Origin: Chloroflexota bacterium
GTDB lineage: Bacteria > Chloroflexota > Ktedonobacteria > Ktedonobacterales > Ktedonobacteraceae
DNA: 7,128 nucleotides
Reading direction: 5' to 3'
NCBI GenBank assembly: GCA_005881295.1
Contig: VBHS01000256.1
Span: 1 to 7,128, forward strand
The notes below the pieces were generated by a model. The model saw nothing but the letters and a program-made list of their open reading frames with translations, made no database searches and was not told where the DNA came from. The translations under genes and the position numbers were made by a program. Below are positions 4,871-7,128 of the stretch, in pieces; the stretch's first letter is position 1, and each line of letters opens with the position of its first letter.

Positions 4871-6367
4871 TTACTCAGCATCACCGAAAATGGTGTAGTG
4901 CCAACCTTTACGAGCATCGCCATCTAGTTCAATCATCACATGTTTGATCTGGGTATATTCTTCAAAGGAGTACATAGACATATCTTTGCCTATGCCACTC
5001 TCTTTATAACCCCCATGCGGCATCTCCGATGTAAGTGGCAAGTGGTCGTTGATCCAGACTGTGCCAAATTGAAGGACCCTGCTCGCGTGCATAGCTTTGA
5101 AGATATCTTTTGTCCAGACAGAGGAGGCAAGACCATACACGACACCATTGGCCTTCTTCAGCACTTCTTCTTCGGTTTTGAAGCGAGAGACGACAACCAC
5201 AGGGCCAAAGACTTCAGACTGCACGATCTCTGCGTCATTGCGATCTTCTGCAATGACAGTCGGCTCGAAGAAGAAACCTTTTTCAAGGCCGGCCACTGTG
5301 GTACGTTTACCGCCTGTGACAATGTTCGCACCAGCACGGAGTGCCCGCTCGACAAATCCTTCGACATTGGTACGCTGGGAGGCTGAGATCAATGGTCCCA
5401 TATCAGTACTTTCAACAGCGGGATTACCTACGCGAATTTGTTTGACCTTGCTCAAGAACGAGTCCAAAAAGGCATCATAAATACTGTCTTGCACGTAGAT
5501 GCGAGTAGCAGCGGTACAGTCCTGGCCACAGTTGACGTAACCACCTACAACAGCTCCATTAGCAGCAGCTTCAATATCGGCATCCTCATAGACGATAAAT
5601 GGGGCTTTGCCGCCAAGTTCGAGGTGCACATGCTTAATGGTGTCTGCTGCTGCACGCATAATATGCTTACCACTCTCAGTGCTGCCTGTAACTGATACCA
5701 TGCTTACATCACGATGACTACCAAGTGCCTGTGCTACGCCGGGGCCGCTGGTAATGATGTTGAGAACTCCAGCAGGAATACCAGCTTCAAGAGCCAGCTC
5801 ACCAAGTTTCAGCGTGCTGAGAGGAGTTTCAACCGATGGCTTGAGGACGACTGTGTTACCGGCAGCGAGAGCGGGACCAATTTTCCAGGCGGCCATCATG
5901 AAGGGATAGTTCCAGGGAGCCAGAGAGGCAACTACGCCGATAGGTTCACGACGAATGATGCTGGTATGTCCTCCAGTATATTCACTTGAGGCTATACCGG
6001 CAAGGTGGCGAGCAGCACCCGCAAAGAAGTGCAGGTTGTCGATGGCAAAAGGAACATCACTATCGCGCGCTAGTTTAATGGGCTTACCAGCATCTTGCGA
6101 TTCTAGTTCAGCCAACTCACCTGTATGCGCTTCCAGAAGTGATGCCAACTTTTCCAATGCTGCTGCACGTGCACTATGAGGTAGGCTGGACCAGCGTCCG
6201 TCGTCGAAAGCTTCGCGTGCTGCGGCTACAGCACGGTTAACATCTTCCACCGAACTTTCAGGAACTTGAGCAATTGGCTGGCCACTGGCAGGACCAATGT
6301 CGTCAACGGTTTTACCTGAACTGCTACTGACGAGTTCACCATTGATAAGCAGTTTATACTCGCTCAT
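4871..6367 (-). CDS. NAD(P)-dependent aldehyde dehydrogenase, aminobutyraldehyde/betaine-aldehyde type
   Basis: This 498-residue protein is a full-length ALDH-superfamily enzyme, oxidising an aldehyde to its carboxylic acid with NAD(P)+ in the cytoplasm. Landmarks are N153 in PWNYP (oxyanion hole), K176 in LKPS (cofactor binding), VTGSTESG near 226-233, the general base E250 in HLELGGK, the catalytic cysteine C284 in NCGQDC, and E385 in SEVFGP. The C-terminal stretch around 435-480 (VWIND..., SEMPHGGYKESGIGKDMS..., EYTQIKHVM) closely resembles bacterial gamma-aminobutyraldehyde dehydrogenases (PatD/YdcW), so an amino-aldehyde substrate is likely. The frame is open to an ATG at 6424, but the start at 6367 has AAAGGGG seven bases upstream and begins MSEYKLLINGEL like its relatives. 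The upstream gene is saccharopine-dehydrogenase-like, which would fit aminoadipate semialdehyde as an alternative substrate. Confidence 0.93.
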   Translation of the reverse strand: MSEYKLLINGELVSSSSGKTVDDIGPASGQPIAQVPESSVEDVNRAVAAAREAFDDGRWSSLPHSARAAALEKLASLLEAHTGELAELESQDAGKPIKLARDSDVPFAIDNLHFFAGAARHLAGIASSEYTGGHTSIIRREPIGVVASLAPWNYPFMMAAWKIGPALAAGNTVVLKPSVETPLSTLKLGELALEAGIPAGVLNIITSGPGVAQALGSHRDVSMVSVTGSTESGKHIMRAAADTIKHVHLELGGKAPFIVYEDADIEAAANGAVVGGYVNCGQDCTAATRIYVQDSIYDAFLDSFLSKVKQIRVGNPAVESTDMGPLISASQRTNVEGFVERALRAGANIVTGGKRTTVAGLEKGFFFEPTVIAEDRNDAEIVQSEVFGPVVVVSRFKTEEEVLKKANGVVYGLASSVWTKDIFKAMHASRVLQFGTVWINDHLPLTSEMPHGGYKESGIGKDMSMYSFEEYTQIKHVMIELDGDARKGWHYTIFGDAE

Positions 6368-6374
6368 CTGATAG

Positions 6375-6381
6375 CCCCTTT
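6375..6381 (-). promoter_or_regulatory. Ribosome binding site that sets the aldehyde dehydrogenase start
   Basis: On the minus strand this reads AAAGGGG, seven bases before the ATG at 6367-6365. The alternative ATG at 6424 is preceded only by GAAAGT immediately next to it, so the shorter 498-residue protein is preferred. Confidence 0.6.
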
Positions 6382-6408
6382 CAGAAGTTTTAAATACTGT
6401 GACTTCGC

Positions 6409-6424
6409 ATGAATTTGCATTCAT
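6409..6424. repeat. Small 6-bp dyad ATGAAT/ATTCAT
   Basis: ATGAAT at 6409-6414 and ATTCAT at 6419-6424 are perfect reverse complements around TTGC. The element lies seven bases from the larger dyad at 6432-6467, in the leader of the aldehyde dehydrogenase gene. Confidence 0.3.
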
Positions 6425-6431
6425 ACTTTCG

Positions 6432-6467
6432 AAATTCGTACCTGCATTACAAAATAGGTACGAATTT
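6432..6467. repeat. Perfect 12-bp inverted repeat upstream of the aldehyde dehydrogenase gene (candidate operator)
   Basis: AAATTCGTACCT at 6432-6443 and AGGTACGAATTT at 6456-6467 are exact reverse complements separated by 12 bases. It lies 65-100 bases upstream of the ATG. The wide symmetric layout suits a dimeric repressor or activator binding two half sites, or a stem-loop in the leader RNA. A weak promoter pair (TTGTAG, 18 bases, TGTAAT) overlaps it on the minus strand. No regulator gene is in view. Confidence 0.6.
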
Positions 6468-6526
6468 TCCTACAAAAGTCGATCCACTTACGCCATTTTA
6501 CCACAGCCACCTTGAAGTTGTAAGGA

Positions 6527-6555
6527 ATTATCTAACATATGCTCAATTGTGAGAA
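6527..6555 (-). promoter_or_regulatory. Possible promoter of the aldehyde dehydrogenase gene
   Basis: On the minus strand TTCTCA (complement of 6550-6555) is followed after 17 bases by GATAAT (complement of 6527-6532), giving four and five consensus matches. Transcription would begin near 6520 and place the 12-bp dyad inside a leader of about 150 bases. A second weak candidate with TAAAAT near 6495-6500 also exists. Confidence 0.3.
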
Positions 6556-6590
6556 TCTATAGTTTCCGCGATCAAGCACATTTGTACCTT

Positions 6591-7128
6591 TTACGAAATG
6601 GCTGTTGTTCTTGTCTCTGTCACGTGCATATCGTAGCGAGCAAGCTCCTGGAAGAACGGCTCGACGGGGATGCACAATTCTGGGCCAAAGGCACCACGGC
6701 GCGCAATCTCTTCATTCGCTAACATCCGCCCGGCAATGGCAAGGGGCGTACCAGTATCAAGAGCGCCAGCACCTATACCCCAACGACGATAGGGTAAGAC
6801 AACAACCTGGTTGACAATCTCCAGGCGTTGCCCCTGGGCCTCACCGGCAACAACCACACGCAATACATCGCAATCCTGTGGCTCAACATCTTCAACAGGA
6901 GTCATTTCAAGTAGCCTGGCTAAAACCTCACGTGGTGAAACTTTCACTCCTCTTACACTGATTGGCTCATCGCTGCCAAAACCGATATCTACCAGGAATT
7001 TGAGTTTCTTCATGAAATCGCTGGGAAAGGCGATTTTGAAGGACACATGACGAATGCCCTTATCGCGAAACGAGACCGGAAAGCTGGCACACTCCGAATG
7101 CAGCGAAAAGATGGCGGTGGCACGCCCC
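6591..7128 (-). CDS. Saccharopine dehydrogenase / lysine 6-dehydrogenase-like protein, C-terminal part (runs off right edge)
   Basis: The frame is open through the right edge, so this is the last 178 codons of a longer gene rather than a small protein starting inside the window; the first visible residues, GRATAIFSLHSE, are mid-domain. The visible part matches the C-terminal domain of saccharopine dehydrogenase-family oxidoreductases: SFKIAFP followed by FLVDIGFGS..P, VRGVKVSPREVL near the middle, RWGIGAGALDTGTP, and PVEPFFQELARYDMHV near the end. The N-terminal NAD(P)-binding Rossmann domain would lie beyond the window. Family members handle lysine/aminoadipate semialdehyde chemistry, including oxidation of the lysine epsilon-amino group; some related proteins act in polyamine synthesis, so the substrate is open. 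The gene precedes the aldehyde dehydrogenase by 223 bases on the same strand, which would fit a semialdehyde-to-acid step, although the gap contains its own promoter candidates. Confidence 0.8.
   Translation of the reverse strand, partial: GRATAIFSLHSECASFPVSFRDKGIRHVSFKIAFPSDFMKKLKFLVDIGFGSDEPISVRGVKVSPREVLARLLEMTPVEDVEPQDCDVLRVVVAGEAQGQRLEIVNQVVVLPYRRWGIGAGALDTGTPLAIAGRMLANEEIARRGAFGPELCIPVEPFFQELARYDMHVTETRTTAIS

Noticed and set aside
4907..5700. Several open frames antisense to the aldehyde dehydrogenase gene
   Set aside because: They are shadows of the real coding frame, without recognisable domains or supported starts.
6368..6424. 19-residue N-terminal extension of the aldehyde dehydrogenase
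   Set aside because: The ATG at 6424 lacks a well-placed ribosome binding site and lies in a dyad, whereas the ATG at 6367 has AAAGGGG at seven bases and matches the family N-terminus.
6591..7046. A 151-residue stand-alone gene starting at the GTG at 7046
   Set aside because: The frame stays open to the right edge, and the upstream residues continue the saccharopine dehydrogenase-like domain, so it is the end of a longer gene.

Overview
The window is a moderate-GC bacterial chromosome segment carrying ordinary metabolic genes, most of them on the minus strand. It holds five complete genes, one gene truncated at the right edge and the first 29 bases of one at the left edge. No rRNA, tRNA, CRISPR array, transposase or phage gene is visible. 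The mix of genes, the well-formed purine-rich ribosome binding sites and the protein style would fit a Chloroflexota (Ktedonobacteria-like) soil bacterium. That is an impression from protein character, not a demonstrated placement.

From right to left on the minus strand: (1) the C-terminal part of a saccharopine dehydrogenase / lysine 6-dehydrogenase-like protein (6591 to the right edge). (2) A 223-base gap with a perfect 12-bp dyad. (3) An NAD(P)-dependent aldehyde dehydrogenase of the aminobutyraldehyde/betaine aldehyde type (4871-6367). (4) A 253-base gap dense in palindromes, including a terminator-like hairpin that points the wrong way. (5) A YqeC-type P-loop protein associated with selenium-dependent molybdenum enzymes (3874-4617, GTG start). 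A uroporphyrinogen decarboxylase-superfamily protein (2893-3858) is the only plus-strand gene. It converges on yqeC with 15 bases between the stops and diverges from the cysteine desulfurase. (6) A group I (NifS/IscS-type) cysteine desulfurase (1587-2738). (7) A class I/II PLP aminotransferase (278-1465). (8) A long structured leader before a gene that starts at base 29 and leaves the window.

Possible functional links are loose. The saccharopine-dehydrogenase-like enzyme and the aldehyde dehydrogenase could act in sequence in lysine or polyamine breakdown (amine or amino acid to semialdehyde to acid). The YqeC protein suggests the genome encodes a selenium-dependent molybdenum hydroxylase, and a NifS-type desulfurase can in principle mobilise sulfur or selenium. 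The genes are separated by 120-250-base gaps, mostly with their own promoter-like sequences, so they look like single-gene units rather than one operon.

I found no clear new multi-gene system. The points most worth a second look are non-coding: the 51-base near-perfect palindrome at 201-251, the leader at about 113-185 with an 11-base exact complement to the 16S rRNA 3' end and no suitable start codon, the stack of hairpins at 4761-4854, and the dyad at 6432-6467. Among the proteins, the most notable is the UroD-family protein, with an H-x-H...C triad where methyltransferase relatives have H-x-C...C.
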